Of a stretch of DNA of 64,000 nucleotides, positions 32,601-44,772 are shown piece after piece; positions within the stretch are counted from its first letter, which is position 1, and each line of letters begins with the position of its first letter. The translations under genes were made by a program, and so were the position numbers. The stretch spans positions 21,937,001 to 22,001,000 of the forward strand of contig NC_090779.1 in the NCBI RefSeq assembly GCF_040054535.1, written 5' to 3'. The notes below the pieces were generated by a model, which ran no database searches, was not told where the DNA came from, and worked only from the letters and a program-made list of their open reading frames with translations. The stretch comes from Antennarius striatus. Lineage: Eukaryota > Chordata > Actinopteri > Lophiiformes > Antennariidae.

Positions 32601-35204
32601 TAAACAGCTGAGGTCTGGAAACATGGTTTTAATCATTTCCCAGCAGACTAAGGGCGTTTATTCACAACCGACAGACTCATGACTGAGGCGTGTGACACCG
32701 TTCCCCTGCTGTACAGCACTGCACCAATACACCTTCGTTGGTTTAATAATGTGTTTTTATAGCAGAAAAATCACTTCTGGAGCACTGCAGTGAAACAAAC
32801 TGCAGGTACTTGGCAAGTTGAAACCTGTCGAGAGAGAAGCTCCTCTTGGGGTTTTTTTTTATCGGAGCTGCAACCTGCTGCAGCCTGACAGTGTGTGAAA
32901 TTGTGTCTGAAAATGTCCAGTCCAATGCCACATGAAGCTAACAGATACTACAGTTAAACCATTTTATGGCACAGCAGAAGAAATAAACACTGAACATTTA
33001 TAATGGGTTGGAAAAAATGGGTTTTCTGCTTGACCTGGAAATTTGAATTAAGAGAGAAATGCATTACATGTTAGTGTGGATCAGAAAAAGAGGTTTAACT
33101 TTAGTTGTTGTGTGATTAACTTTTTTACAAAGTGCTGCTGGATGTAGAAGTAAAGAAATAATCCAGAAAATAAACAGAGGGAGGACAGAAAAGGGTTTCT
33201 GCACCACCACCTGTCTGTTATGCTGTTGCTAAAACACAGCCATTGTTTTCTTCATCTCAGGTTGTTTCAACATCTTTGTGGACCATTTGTCTTGTGAAAT
33301 TCATTGGACAGCCACACAGTGAATTGATAATCATCCATCCTGAGTTGTAAAATGCGACTGTACCTGCTTCTCACTGAGCGCTGTGATCTTGGCTTGAAGT
33401 TCATGGAGCTGCTTCTTCAGATCTGCATTCTGGAGATCAGAGGAAGTGAATTCAGAACAAATTGGAATAAATGAGCGTCAATCATCGCGTGAAGTTTTCT
33501 AGAAGCAGCACGTCTGTGATGAAAGAAGAAAGTCTTTACCTGAGGGTCCTGCTTCATCTGGGCAACCAGTTTCTGCAGAGGACAAGAGAGATTCAGTGAC
33601 ACTTGCTGGTCAGAACAGGGAAGTACAAGCAGTATGTGAGCAGTGACTGCCACCAATTACACAGGTGAACTATGGGAAAATACACTACATCAATAAAGTT
33701 AAAGAAAGTAAAATGATGGGATTTTGTGTTTAATAGTTGTCTATGAAATATTCTTTACTCAAAACACTCAATATTTTGTGATTAATTCTTTCTTTTTCAT
33801 CATTTTCCTGTCTTTGAAGGAGCTGTGTCTTGGCATCCATGACATCTCCCTCAACAAGGAGTTAACAGACACTGTTAACACTCTGTTAACACTGAAATAT
33901 ACACTGAAAACCAATCAAATCTCTCAATTGTAGCACTTTGACTAGCCCCCTAGACGTTTTCACAGCAGACCATATTGGTACTTGTATTACAATTGTACTA
34001 ACATTATAGAAGTAGTTGTATTACCTTAGCCAACAAAAATTATTTTGAAATAAATTCATTTTCCTGGATTAGAGAAGAGGATTTATAACTTCATTTCAAA
34101 AACTAGATTTATATACATATAGCATTGGTTTGGAGTGTTTTCTGAGTCTCCTTATTAAAAACCATTCCTACTATACAGAGAAAATTATCAGCTCTTATCT
34201 GTGTAATCAGGTAGTCCTCAAGACACAATAATTCGTAGATACAAACAACTGCTCATCTCAAAGTCCGACTACTGTAGTTCCCCTTCCTGCCACAAACCCA
34301 CGCTAAGCAGCGTTACATTAACACCCCATTGATTGAGATTTCACATCATGTCAAAAAGACTCAGCAAATATCACACTAAGTGAACAGTTAATTTTTTTTT
34401 ATTTTTAAATTTGATATCGGACTTCATGTGGCTTTCCAGTCGATGCATCTTCTGCAGCGTTTCGTCCTTTCTTTTATCCACATCTCTGTGAATTTTTGAG
34501 CAGGAAACGAATCAACAATGTATTTATGTTTATGGAGACGTTCAACATCAAGACTGAAGACAATTCAGGTCAGGATGAAAGTTAGAGCCAGCAATCTACA
34601 TTATGGACTACCTGTAAGACAACTCTGTCATATAAGTTTACATTAATTTAAGTTTGGTGGAATTCCTCAGTGGATTAAAGCTTGGCTTAGCCTCTACACC
34701 CCCCGAGGAGAAAACTTATTCGCAGAGGTAGAGATGTTAAAGTTACATTACGGTACTATAGGATTTTATTTCATTGTGTGTGGTTTTTATCTCCTGTTAT
34801 TGCTGGTATGTTTTTCAGGAATGGTACTTTCATGTTTAGAGTAGTGATGGCATTTAAATGACCTCAAATGACAATTATAGATTGAAAATTAATGAATAAC
34901 GACTTGCGAACACTTCAGCTTATGAAAAACCTCTCGGAACAAATAATGTTTGTAGGTTGAGGACTACCTGTATAATTCACGGTGTCCACTATCAGCTCGT
35001 ATCTGTGTGTGTATGACTCAGTATGTTTTTAAAATCTCAGTTCCTGCTCAGTACCCACCAGATTGAAGTGATTTTTGTACTTCACTTTATAATCACGGAC
35101 ATATGACTCAACTTGGTCTGACCCACTAACCCAGTAGCAAAGCATACCTGATGGATCTGGATCTCCACCTTCAGCGCCTCCTGTAATGTCTGTAATTCCA
35201 TCAT
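22590..35204 (-). CDS. phf21a: PHF21A/BHC80, PHD-finger reader of the LSD1-CoREST complex
   Basis: Sixteen coding exons join in phase to 845 codons (844 aa): 35148-35204, 33540-33572, 33364-33429, 30667-30819, 29827-30063, 29141-29233, 27227-27562, 26975-27091, 26850-26901, 26674-26753, 26312-26372, 24761-24867, 24244-24399, 23860-23935, 23667-23770 and 22590-23396. The order matches the family: N-terminal helix ([18 protein letters not shown]), coiled coil ([18 protein letters not shown]), Pro/Thr-rich middle ([17 protein letters not shown]), [20 protein letters not shown]-hook KRGRPPKY, PHD finger, and a second coiled coil ([18 protein letters not shown]). The PHD of this family binds histone H3 with unmodified Lys4 and supports LSD1-mediated repression in the nucleus. 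Two adjacent ATGs begin the frame; the second matches the usual start. The C-terminal exon is longer than I recall for mammals. Confidence 0.93.
23667..23770 (-). CDS. phf21a: phf21a exon: second coiled coil
   Basis: Encodes [20 protein letters not shown] then [14 protein letters not shown]. The exon starts two bases into an Ala codon, and donor gtaaga follows ACG. Confidence 0.9.
23860..23935 (-). CDS. phf21a: phf21a exon after PHD finger
   Basis: Encodes [20 protein letters not shown] then IAYKE, a conserved link between the PHD and the C-terminal coiled coil. Confidence 0.9.
24244..24399 (-). CDS. phf21a: phf21a PHD-finger exon
   Basis: The 52-codon exon holds the whole C4HC3 zinc finger: FCTVC, MCDTC, YHLDC and WICPKC give the eight zinc ligands. 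GDIHEDF at the start and [13 protein letters not shown] in the middle match the BHC80 PHD, whose N-terminal acidic residues recognise unmodified H3K4. Both ends are phase 0. Confidence 0.95.
24761..24867 (-). CDS. phf21a: phf21a AT-hook exon (canonical form)
   Basis: Together with the Gly split at the upstream junction it forms KRGRPPKY, an AT-hook with the GRP core that binds the DNA minor groove. It then gives [13 protein letters not shown] and a Pro/Ser linker to the PHD exon. It begins two bases into a codon and ends at phase 0, the same as the microexon at 24964-24986. Confidence 0.9.
24964..24986 (-). CDS. phf21a: phf21a candidate microexon, alternative to AT-hook exon
   Basis: Twenty-three bases lie between the acceptor catgctag and donor gtatgt. 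Joined to the upstream exon they encode ANEDSLSK after TRKR and re-enter the PHD exon at GDIHED in phase. A mammalian PHF21A isoform that I recall has ANEEHWPK at this same place instead of the AT-hook. A long pyrimidine tract and a UGC directly before the 3' splice site fit neuronal (SRRM4-type) microexons. Using both this and the AT-hook exon would break the frame, so they should be mutually exclusive. Confidence 0.78.
26312..26372 (-). CDS. phf21a: phf21a exon upstream of the AT-hook choice
   Basis: Encodes [20 protein letters not shown] and the first base of the next codon. Donor gtctgt is weaker than usual, which suits an alternatively spliced junction. Confidence 0.88.
26602..26645. repeat. 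(CA)n microsatellite in phf21a intron
   Basis: Uninterrupted CA repeat. Confidence 0.95.
26674..26753 (-). CDS. phf21a: phf21a exon
   Basis: Encodes [20 protein letters not shown] then AVFEPE, a basic, conserved stretch before the AT-hook. Confidence 0.9.
26850..26901 (-). CDS. phf21a: phf21a exon
   Basis: Encodes [17 protein letters not shown], near-identical to the family; one base of the next codon follows. Confidence 0.9.
26975..27091 (-). CDS. phf21a: phf21a exon
   Basis: Phase 0 at both ends (39 codons). Encodes [15 protein letters not shown], a Pro/Ser-rich stretch and RPKREENPE. The acceptor after a pyrimidine tract (catggcag) fixes TVK as the start; AG sites further in would break the frame. 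Confidence 0.85.
27227..27562 (-). CDS. phf21a: phf21a exon: Pro/Thr-rich middle region
   Basis: A 112-codon exon beginning [20 protein letters not shown] and containing [17 protein letters not shown] and GIVIATP, all family hallmarks. Low-complexity Pro/Thr/Ser follows. Confidence 0.9.
29141..29233 (-). CDS. phf21a: phf21a exon
   Basis: Encodes [20 protein letters not shown] then [11 protein letters not shown], the most recognisable middle segment of BHC80. Confidence 0.92.
29827..30063 (-). CDS. phf21a: phf21a exon
   Basis: A 79-codon exon with [26 protein letters not shown] and [12 protein letters not shown], colinear with the mammalian protein. Phase 0 at both ends. Confidence 0.9.
30667..30819 (-). 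CDS. phf21a: phf21a exon
   Basis: Encodes [20 protein letters not shown] followed by a Gln-rich segment. It lacks the long His/Gln runs of the mammalian counterpart. Confidence 0.9.
30820..33363. other. phf21a: phf21a intron
   Basis: About 2.5 kb with short homopolymers only, including a G run at 31804-31813. No nested gene recognised. Confidence 0.6.
33364..33429 (-). CDS. phf21a: phf21a exon: N-terminal coiled coil
   Basis: Encodes [20 protein letters not shown] then KQ, matching the family nearly exactly. Phase 0. Confidence 0.93.
33540..33572 (-). CDS. phf21a: phf21a 33-nt exon
   Basis: Eleven codons, [11 protein letters not shown], flanked by ctctgcag and gtaaag. Identical to the family, and too short for ordinary ORF finding. 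Confidence 0.92.
34208..34970. mobile_element. MITE-like element with CAGGTAGTCCTCAA ends, phf21a intron
   Basis: Left end CAGGTAGTCCTCAAG and right end ttgaggactacctg are inverted copies, and a second shared tract (tacaaac) follows each. A TA follows the right end; the left flank is changed. No coding capacity. Tc1/mariner-type affinity is likely by its ends and TA flank. Confidence 0.6.
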
Positions 35205-35237
35205 AGATCCAGTCAGTCTGCCAGCCGATCGATCAGC
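35148..35237 (-). CDS. phf21a: phf21a first coding exon with 33-nt 5' UTR
   Basis: Acceptor cccccag lies before 35237. The ATG pair at 35204-35199 starts [19 protein letters not shown], and the donor is gtatgc. The second ATG gives the conserved start; the first adds one Met. Confidence 0.9.
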
Positions 35238-36120
35238 CTGGGGGGGGGGGAGAGAGGTCTAAACAGCTCGTTCAACGGAGGGGTCTCAGCTGTTGTCATA
35301 GCAACATGAGTTACCCTAGAAGGACTTCCTGTGTGATTCTGACAGGGTTTGGGCTGACAGGCAACGACGGTCCATCACATCCAAATTTTGAAACCTCAAA
35401 TATCTTAGCATGCTTTCATGGTTACGGGGGGGATCTGATTATCTGACAGGTCGGGCATGCAGCCTGAAATTGGTTCATAAACTCATCCAAAGTGACAGGA
35501 GCCAGAGAATAATGGAAAAGTAATGTCACAGGTCACTGAGGGTCAAACTGGATTTATGGTAAACCAGATGATGGAACCTGGAACCAAACCAGGTCCAGTC
35601 TGGACCTGTTCACTCAACAATATCATGTTAGCTTCTAGACAGCAAACAGGAAGTTGCTACATGCAGCATTAACAGATACATTAGCTCTCCTTTAGCATCC
35701 AGCAAGTCAGACTAATGCTGCGCTAACAGTAGTTTAGCTTGTTCATAGGTTAGGGGTCATTCATCACTAATATATCAGAACCAACACACCAGCTCCTCCA
35801 GTTGTCCTTGCTATCCAGACAAACATTAAACTTAAATTACAGGAATAGCATCAAATTCCAGAAGAAATTATTTTTTAAAACATGTCATTATTTTTAAAAA
35901 ATAAAAATAAAAAAATTCATGAAACTGTCCAGATGTCTCTTTCAAAGCAAGAGTCTTTTTTCCAATGTTTTCCACAATTTCTGGCAACAATTTCCTGTCA
36001 AGGTCAAAAAGGTCACAGGACATTTAATTGATGCTGATCGATGAGCCTGACTTGAAGAAAATAAAGCACACATGTAATGTTCCAAAGAACAATAACAACA
36101 GAATAATGAAAAGTTTTTAC

Positions 36121-36172
36121 CTGAACACCGTCTCCAGTAGGAAAACCATCCAACTGAAGCATTAAAGTGCCG
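36121..36172 (-). other. phf21a: Candidate phf21a 5' UTR exon
   Basis: A 52-nt stretch bounded by acceptor gttttcag and donor gtaaaa on the minus strand. Placed between the promoter region and the first coding exon; no conserved protein expected. Confidence 0.45.
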
Positions 36173-36594
36173 CTGAAAACGAAACAGCACAGAAAACAGT
36201 TGTCTCCTTATTCAATCAGTTTTAATTATTTAACATGTTATAAATCGCTGCTGTAATAACAGTTTTATTAGTAATTATGTGGATAATATAACTCTATCAT
36301 ACCCGTATTAAACATCTCCTGTGGCAAAGACCTTTTCAGTCATCATGACTGTTATTATGTAATTATAAAAATTAGCACACAATGTAAATAAAATTAAATG
36401 ATTCATATTTATACTTTTAATCCTTAAAATAAATATTGAACTACTAGAAGTTACATTCGATAGGAAGAACTACTTGCACATAGATGCTCATGCTCTCATA
36501 ATGACAACAAAATCATAACGTGCTGCTTTACTTTATCATTGTTGTCTGTTTGTTTATTTACCTTGACTTATATAAGTAACTTCTCTTACCAACT

Positions 36595-36875
36595 ACATGT
36601 AGCTACATGTGACTTTACATGTAACTACATACATTACACATAACTGTGACATCACATGTAAATACATGGGACATTACCTGTCACTACATGTGACATTACA
36701 TGTAACTACATATAACATTACATGCATGTGACTTTACAACTAACTACATGTTTCATTAGATGCAACTACATGTGACATGACATGTATGTAATGTGACATT
36801 ACATGTAACTACATGTGAAATTATATGTAACTACATTTTATATTAGATGCAACTCCATGTGACATTACATGTATA
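36595..36875. repeat. ACATGTAACTACATGTGACATT tandem repeat
   Basis: About ten degenerate copies of a 20-24-bp unit containing acatgtaactacatgtga, a partly palindromic unit, in the phf21a 5' intron. Confidence 0.8.
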
Positions 36876-37006
36876 TTAGTTGAGTACCCTTTGTTGAAAC
36901 AGATGAACTCTACTTTATTGTTCAAATAAAAACAGGTTTGGTTTATTATGATTACTGCTGATGCTGATCATTTGCTACAATGTGACTAAACCAGTTAAGG
37001 ACTCAC

Positions 37007-37045
37007 CACCTGGCTGTGGGACTGGACTCCACCCCTCTGTGCTGC
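37007..37045 (-). other. phf21a: Candidate phf21a 5' UTR exon
   Basis: A 39-nt stretch between ctacaag and the strong donor gtgagt on the minus strand, GC-richer than its flanks. Confidence 0.45.
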
Positions 37046-37923
37046 CTTGTAGAACAGAACAAACACACACTGTTAAAACAGAAAAACAGAACTAATGAAG
37101 ATCCCAGACTAACTCATGACTTTGAACATAAACTTGTGTACAGATGTTCTTTACAGATGTTCCTTTAGACGTATTCAGATTCTATAAACTGTTTGTATGC
37201 GGAAAAAAATATGTGGTTTAAATTCAAGGGAATTTTTAAATTTTAATGTGATTTCAATTCATGGGAATTTAAATTTTAAATACAGTATGTCATTTTCGAA
37301 GTGAATGCTGTTACTTCTCTGTTAGCATAAAAAAAATTCAACCTTGAACTTGTCTCTTTAAGCATTCCTGGTGCAATTCAAATAAAAATGAAGTAATCAA
37401 TGACCTGAGAAATAATAATAATAATACATCTGCAGTAATTGTGATTATGAATTTCTTGTAGTTTAAAAAAAATGCTGTTTCCTCTTCTCACACGAGTAGT
37501 TTTCTGAATATGTACTGAATACGTATAAAACATTCTTTAAAATACAATTTCATAATTTCTGACATTTTGTATACAAACTTCATTTAGAAAAAGGATTACT
37601 GAATAAATCAATTTATTTGTAAGTTGCAGTACTAATTTAAACCAGAGATGCATCTAATGCTATTAATTTAAGTGAGATTGTTAGATACTTGCAGTTAGTT
37701 TGATTCCGTATGTTATCAATAATATTGAATGAAAGATAAGTTTAGCAGGTGTGGTGAAAACATTTTTTTACGTCATCAATATGTTTTTTTTCTTTTTTGA
37801 AGTTTTTTTTCTTTTTGAAATTCAATTCAAAAGTAAACATTTTATCTGTGAAAAGACAAAATATCTAAAATCACAGTTTAAAACAGAGATTAATGTGATG
37901 GTATCATGAAAGAATAAGAAAGG

Positions 37924-38062
37924 GGTGCCATCTACAGACCATAATATCACCTTCTACAGACCATAACATCACCATCTCAAAACATAATATCACATCAACA
38001 GACCATACTATCATATCTATAGACCATATTATCACATCTACAGACCATAATATCACCATCCG
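37924..38062. repeat. About 22-bp tandem repeat (ACAGACCATAATATCACC)
   Basis: Six or so degenerate copies of catctacagaccataatatc. Confidence 0.8.
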
Positions 38063-39719
38063 TATCCATGACAACTTGAAAGCTTCTTTAAGCTACACAA
38101 AGTTAAAGGGCCATGATAATAAATCTCTGGGTGTTTTAGATTCTCTGTGGTTTCTTTGTTTATTTGTTAAATTTGACTCTTTGATTCTAAAAATATCTTT
38201 AAATGAATCTCAGCTGTGAGCAGAACCAGCTAACAACCATTGCTGCTTTTACACAAAGACCACATGACAGATCTGGAACATACATGTTCTCTTGGTTGTT
38301 CTGTGATGACTGATATGTGATACGGTAACAAAAAGTTAAAGAAACCGGGTTTAGAGGACATTAAAACAGGAAAACTTCACTAAGAGACAACACGCTTGAA
38401 CAAATGTCACGCCTACACAGCCCATTGTCACTGTACTGTTATTTCTCTGAACTTATTCTCATGAATATTTTATCTCATTTCTGTTTCTGTATTTTTATTA
38501 TCTTATAATTTATAAGTGAGCAACTGCACTTTTCCTGGGATCAAAAAAGTTTTTATTATTCTGTAATAAAACCGTTTTAAAATAAAATCTGTTGCAGAAA
38601 CATTTTCCAATTGTCTACTAATCCTCTAATCCACATATTTATAATCTTTTTTATTTGGATTCCATCTTATTTTATTTTTTTAGTACATTCCATGCTGCTT
38701 CCTGTGCTTTGGTACTGCTGTGTCCCACAGGGCATCAGTAGAGCTACATCTTATCACACCTTAAACACGAATCACTTATACTTGAATGTACAGTCATGCA
38801 TATGCAGTGAGATACTCCAGGTTCACTGACCTCTATCACAAACTCCACACGCCACCGCTACAAACTACAAACTCCAGCTGGAGCTGATTTATTCCTCCAG
38901 AATGAATCTAAAATCAACCCAACGGAACAGCTTCTGGTCCTGATCCACATCAACATCTAACAGCTGGTCCTAGCACAGCCACCAGTCCCAGGATGGGACA
39001 CCAGTTTCAGGGTGAAGGTCAACCTATATCACATATCACCAGCTCAAGTAGTAAAACTACACAAGAACATCGACTTCCTGTAGTTGAGCAGCTTCCTGAA
39101 ATTTAAGTCGTACATTAAGTACTACCAACCACAATAAAATACACAAACACTAACAGCTTTGTGTGGTAAAACATCCAAGTACTAACAACTTCTGATAGAA
39201 CTGCAGTAGTTCTGTTTGTTTGTTTTTTGCAGTCAAAAGTTAACAAGTAATGTTAGCTTTAAGTAGTTTAAGCATCCACAGTAAAAAATAAAGATGATTT
39301 ATCAGTTCTGTGACATGAAAGAAACAATAGTTAAAAACCAGGTTTGCCAGTTTTATCCAGTAAAAGTACAGCAGGATCATCACCAGCCTGCAGCTGTATT
39401 ATCTGTAGTATTAATACACTGATATCAGCTTCACACAGTAAAGTATTGAGTTTCAGCGCCAGTATGAGTATAATATGAGAGGATAGACATGTGCAGTACA
39501 TATTGTATATTAAAAGTACAGCAGTATTATGTTATTCGTGGAGTTCAAAGCATTAGCAGTAAAAGTACACAAGTACACAATCTGTACCGACAGAATACAA
39601 ATAAAAAACACTGATTGAAAATCCAACAAAACGAATTTACGGCTATTAAATTCGGTAAGTTTATTGCCTACTTTTTTTTCTGTAACCTCTCGTCTTGGAA
39701 TGCAATAAAAATAAAATAA

Positions 39720-41110
39720 TAAAAGTTTGATCCGAACATGAACGTGTGTGCAGCGGCTCCATCAGGAGGACCGGCTCGGTTAACGCCGCCGGTTAATTGG
39801 AGTAATTGCTCCCTGGGTGGGACACCAAGTTGTCGGGATAAACTTCCATCAGCACCACATTCCGCTGCAGAGGCCCGAAAAAGCGAGAAATGAAGCTAAA
39901 ATGGAGGTTTTCAAAATGAGAGCCGTTACTGCTGCGAGAGCTCCGACACAGAAAAAGTGTGTTTTTGTTTCGGCGCTGAAATAAATGTTTTATAACCTTC
40001 TTGTGACCGTCTGGATGTTCGATATCCGCTTCTAAATTCATCCAAGTAAGCTCCAAAAACGTTCCCCCCCCCCGCCACGGTTAACCGAGTTTCTGATAAG
40101 TAACTGGCTTTTGAAGTGGGTTTCGGGGTTGTTTTTTTTAAATCATCCCAACCGACTCCCAGCCGACATTGCTCCGTGTGAAATGTTAACAGAGAACAAG
40201 TGGATAACGTTAGCCGTAGCGGCTAATGCTAACCATCCTGTTAGCTGGCTAACGCTACCAGCCACGCTGATAACTTACATCAAAGATAAATAATAGCGTC
40301 CTAAGCGGCGGTGAGGGAGGAAAAGACACAGTGAATAAAGAAATTCGCGTAGGAACAGTCCCAAAAGACGCCATCTTTTACATTTCTGACACCGAGCAGG
40401 CGTTGGTGGGTCTAAGTTATATCGGCCCCTTGTCCTCCAGAATATCAACTCCTAGAATAAGAAACACACCAGCTAAACACACAGAAACACAGAGGAGCAG
40501 AGCAGAGCACCCAAACACCGCCTGCCAGATCACACACCTGCCCGCAAACAGCGACAGACACACGAATACAGTCAGAGAACTGGCCGCAGGTGAAGTTTGA
40601 CAGCAGAGAAAATTAAAGTTATGAAATTAAAAAGCCCAATGTGCACTTACTCAGCAGCAGTCCTCCTCTAGATTAATTAAATATATATCTATAAGAAGCC
40701 GATCCACGATGGAATAACAGCATATAAACAGCCCGGCTGACTCCTTCCCGCAGAGCTTTATTTAGTTGTTATATTTTATATATAGTTTTAGTAAATTTGT
40801 GTAAAAAACAGAGAAACTGAAGCTACAAAACAAGAAGAACTCTTCTTCAATCTCATTCAGCTCAGCCTCAGCACAACGCAGATCCCTGCGCTCCGGAGCT
40901 GGAGGAAGGGGGACAAAAACTACTAACCCGTCAAATTAATGCTCGTTTATCAGCCACAAAGCGTTCGATATTTGTGCATGATATTCCTAAAGTTCGTTAA
41001 ATCTGGCCGATCAGTGGCGTGAGGTGCGAAGAAATTGTGTTCGAAAAGAGGACTAGTTTTTGTGTCGGTGCGGCGAATTTATTTCACTTTGCCTAAGGAA
41101 CGGCGGTGCT
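39720..41110 (-). promoter_or_regulatory. phf21a: CpG-rich promoter region and first exon of phf21a
   Basis: CpG content rises over this region (ggctcggttaacgccgccgg, gtagcggctaatgc, ctgcgctccggagctgg), unlike the AT-rich introns on either side. A strong minus-strand donor, CTGA|gtaagt, at 40651/40650 would end a 5' UTR exon starting somewhere above about 40.7 kb. This placement fits transcription of phf21a from near 40.9-41.1 kb. The open frames here lack protein-like features. Start site inferred. Confidence 0.5.
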
Positions 41111-41188
41111 GCGACTCCCATTGCCTAGGGAAAAAACCCGGATGTAAACTGAGTGAAACTCTATGGAGAGAAAGTCTCTCTCTCTGAG

Positions 41189-41247
41189 ACACACACATAC
41201 ACACACATACACACACACACACACATACACACATACACACATACACA
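41189..41247. repeat. (CA)n/(CATA)n microsatellite
   Basis: CA repeat interrupted by ATAC units. Confidence 0.9.
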
Positions 41248-41399
41248 CTCTGGTTCTCTTTTCTGGTTCTCCTCGCCTGTTCTCCCCACTGGTTCTCCGT
41301 CATGAAACCAGAGCCGGGCGATCCGCCCTCACTCTGACGCTCTTCGGGCTCCATGTTCGCTTGCTGGATCTGCTGGTCTGTGGCTGTTTGTGAAGGAGG

Positions 41400-44172
41400 G
41401 AGGTCCCTTCCTCTCCTGCCTCAGGGCGTCTTACCTGACCAATAAATAAAGCAGTGGAGGAATGTAATGAAACGTATTATTATATGAGGACAACCCTCCG
41501 GAGAAAACCACTGTAAGTATAATAATGAAAACATTTTAATTTATATTATGTTCAAACTTTCCACGATATTTCAGAGGTAATATTGTAATTTTATTGTAGT
41601 CTAACGGTTAATTTCAGATTTTTATGCATAACACATATGAAAAGATAATACAATTTACTGTATAGCTATAGAAAAAAATACTTAAGTGCATTAATGTGTG
41701 ACGAACTGCTTTTCTGATTTCAGATTTTCCCCAAAATCTCTCCCTATTTGTTGCAAGCATCTTACATTCCACTATGTATCTTATTCACATGTAATTGGTC
41801 TGCATAATATATTCATTATCTTATTTAACAGTATGTTTTGTGGCCATTATCAGTAACTTACCTTTATTTTTTTTTATCTTTGGTAGCTCTTAAATCACGA
41901 TTTTTTACATTTTAATTTTTCCAAAGCAAGACTATGATTTTGCCATTATATTTTAATTTGTGTGATTTTATGTGAAATGTTGTGCTGCTGCTGCTCTTGA
42001 GTTCTTCTTGTAAAGAGATATCTAATGCCAGTGGGACAACTCTGGATATATCAAGACTAAAAAATGCCGTACAACAAATGTGAGAAAACACATTTGTATT
42101 AACTACTTTAATTGATGATATTTTATTTGTGACATTTCAGTGGTTAACTTGTATTCTAGTTGTCTTTTTGATTTTAAATGTAAAACATATGATAACCACA
42201 TAAAACGTAATGTATTGCTGCAGACTACTTAATACAACAATGATTTTTCTAGGGTCCCTGATAGGCTGATCGTCATTATGTGACTGGACCATGAAAACCT
42301 GCACATTGGTATCATTGTTAGACTGATAGTTGCTCTGGAAAAACTATATTTAACCAATGGTGGGGTTTTTTCATGATCTACATGATTTACTTGAAAAGAT
42401 CGATTTTATTTCTTACTGAATCAGTTTCAGTGCCAATCTGACCTCGGATCACTCTGTACTTTTTTCAATTGACAGTTGGGAATTCATTCAACCTTCTTTT
42501 TGAAGTTTAGATGATAACGATCCCGATTGTCTCATCTTCAGCCACTTTTCTTAATCCAGGTCACAAGTTATGCAACTCCACACAGAAAGGCCCCAGGTGG
42601 AATCGAACTAAGGACCTTCCTGCTGTGGTACAACAGTGTTACTCACTGTGCCGTCCTGCTGGCACAGTGATACACACTGGGAGTGAGAGAAGGAGAACTC
42701 TGGTTTACAAACTTCTGGTTTGAGCTCCTCAGACATCTTCGGTCTGAGGCGATGAGGACCTGGAGGCCTCCTGTCTCAGAAGCTCAGCTGTCTGTCTTGT
42801 TAAATCCCATTTCAATTGAACATTAAAACATTGAAAAGATGATCCTGATTTAATTCGAGCTCCTTATTTAGTGTTCTGCTATCATCAGTTTTGTTTTTTT
42901 CTTGATTAGTCAAATTGTTCTGAGCAGATTTGGATGAGCGGTTTTGGGGAGACAGGACAGGAGCAATCAGTGCTGCTCTAAGTATTCATCAGGCCAAGGA
43001 AGAGCTGCACCTGCAATTCTACCAGTGGAGGGCACCAAGCTTCTGTAGAGGTGAGCTCCGTTACATGTCTGTTTAGAAAAGGGAGGCGTGCTTCAGAGAG
43101 ATCGAAATATTCCACAAATTGTTATCTGGAGTCATTCCTTTTAGCACACAAGTTAGTTATGTAGTGCAAGGAGTTCATTGTAGAATTTATGGAATTATTT
43201 AAATTCATACATATTGAAGAAACCTGCTTGAAACTCCAATCCTAACATGTCTTCAAACAGCATAGCACATATGTTCACATGAAAAACAGTCATTACCTGT
43301 CAGCTACCAGCAGCGAGCAGCAGATGCACCTAACAGAGGTCACTCATTAGCATGGACTTCAGGTTATGGTGCTGACAGGTTGTGGAATTACTTTCTGTAC
43401 AGACTCCAGTAAAGGTGTAGGAACTGTTGTGCAGCCAGCTGAGGTGTCTGGAGGACAGGAGTATTCTAATCTACAGCTGGTGCAAGGTTTCAGAGAGGGT
43501 CAGGTTGGTTTAAAATATGATTCACTCGCATTTATCCTGCTGCTCCAGGTATTGAACCAACAACCTCCAGACTCACACTTTTTCTTATGAAGGAATGCAG
43601 TGTAACACATTCTTGTTGTTGGCGGAGCAGCATTCCTCTCTACTGCCTGCAGGAGAAAATGGTATCTGTTTCACAGGAAGACACTCCGAGATACAGCTGT
43701 TCACACATTTAGACATTTATTGATCAAGGTGATCAATCATTCTGTCCACACTGATCACAAAATTTCACTTCTGGTTCTGATGATTTAATCACATCTGATC
43801 AGCTCTGGTGTCGTTCTCCAAGTTTGACTTCACAACCCCAAGCACCAGTGGCTCCATTACAGAAAAAAGCCAGCATATAACCAGGGGCTGTTGTTTTTTC
43901 TTCTATGTAAATATATACATGAAACACAAAGACAGGATGGATGGATGAAATAAAACTATGTACTTTTAAAGCTGTAAGTATCAAATGTAAATATTCTGCA
44001 GCGTGTCTGATCTGCTCCTCTAGAGTCACAGCATGAAAACAGTTTCTTGTCATAAAACAATTCAGCTCTGCTTTGTGAGGTCTGTAAAGAACCATTGGAG
44101 GGAGACAGAGAACAAATGAAGAGGAGGAGGACTGGACATGATAGATCCTGTAAAGGATGAGTAAAGTATCAG
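41400..44172. other. Intergenic between phf21a and dgkz
   Basis: AT-rich, without recognisable exons. It contains one SINE-like fragment at 42548-42665. No bZIP coding segment like that of CREB3L1 is visible. Confidence 0.5.
42548..42665 (-). mobile_element. tRNA-headed SINE-like fragment
   Basis: The minus strand reads gccagcaggacggcacagtg, then aaggtccttagttcgattcc and ggggcctttctgtgtgga, the head of the same repeat family as 5839-6122. Confidence 0.65.
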
Positions 44173-44335
<163 letters not shown>

Positions 44336-44448
44336 GCTTATTATATTATCATAAGATAATAATACTTGTATATAATGCTTAAACTATATAATATGTCCTT
44401 ATATTTAAATAAAGAAAAAAATGTGTTTGAGTGTCTTAATTTAATTAT

Positions 44449-44611
<163 letters not shown>

Positions 44612-44703
44612 GGTGGGAGTTATTGATGTCTTTGAACACTCTTCATCTGAAACAACTGTTGGATGGTCCAGGTTGGTCTGACTTTATTTGTGTTGCCCTG
44701 TGT

Positions 44704-44772
44704 CCATCCATCCATCCATCCATCCATCCATCCACCTATCCATCCATCCATCCATCCATCCAACCATCCATC
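44704..44772. repeat. (CCAT)n microsatellite
   Basis: ccat tetranucleotide run with single-base interruptions. Confidence 0.95.

Noticed and set aside
39793-40056. Minus-strand 87-codon frame in the CpG-rich region
   Set aside because: No family resemblance, and its position fits promoter or 5' UTR sequence of phf21a.
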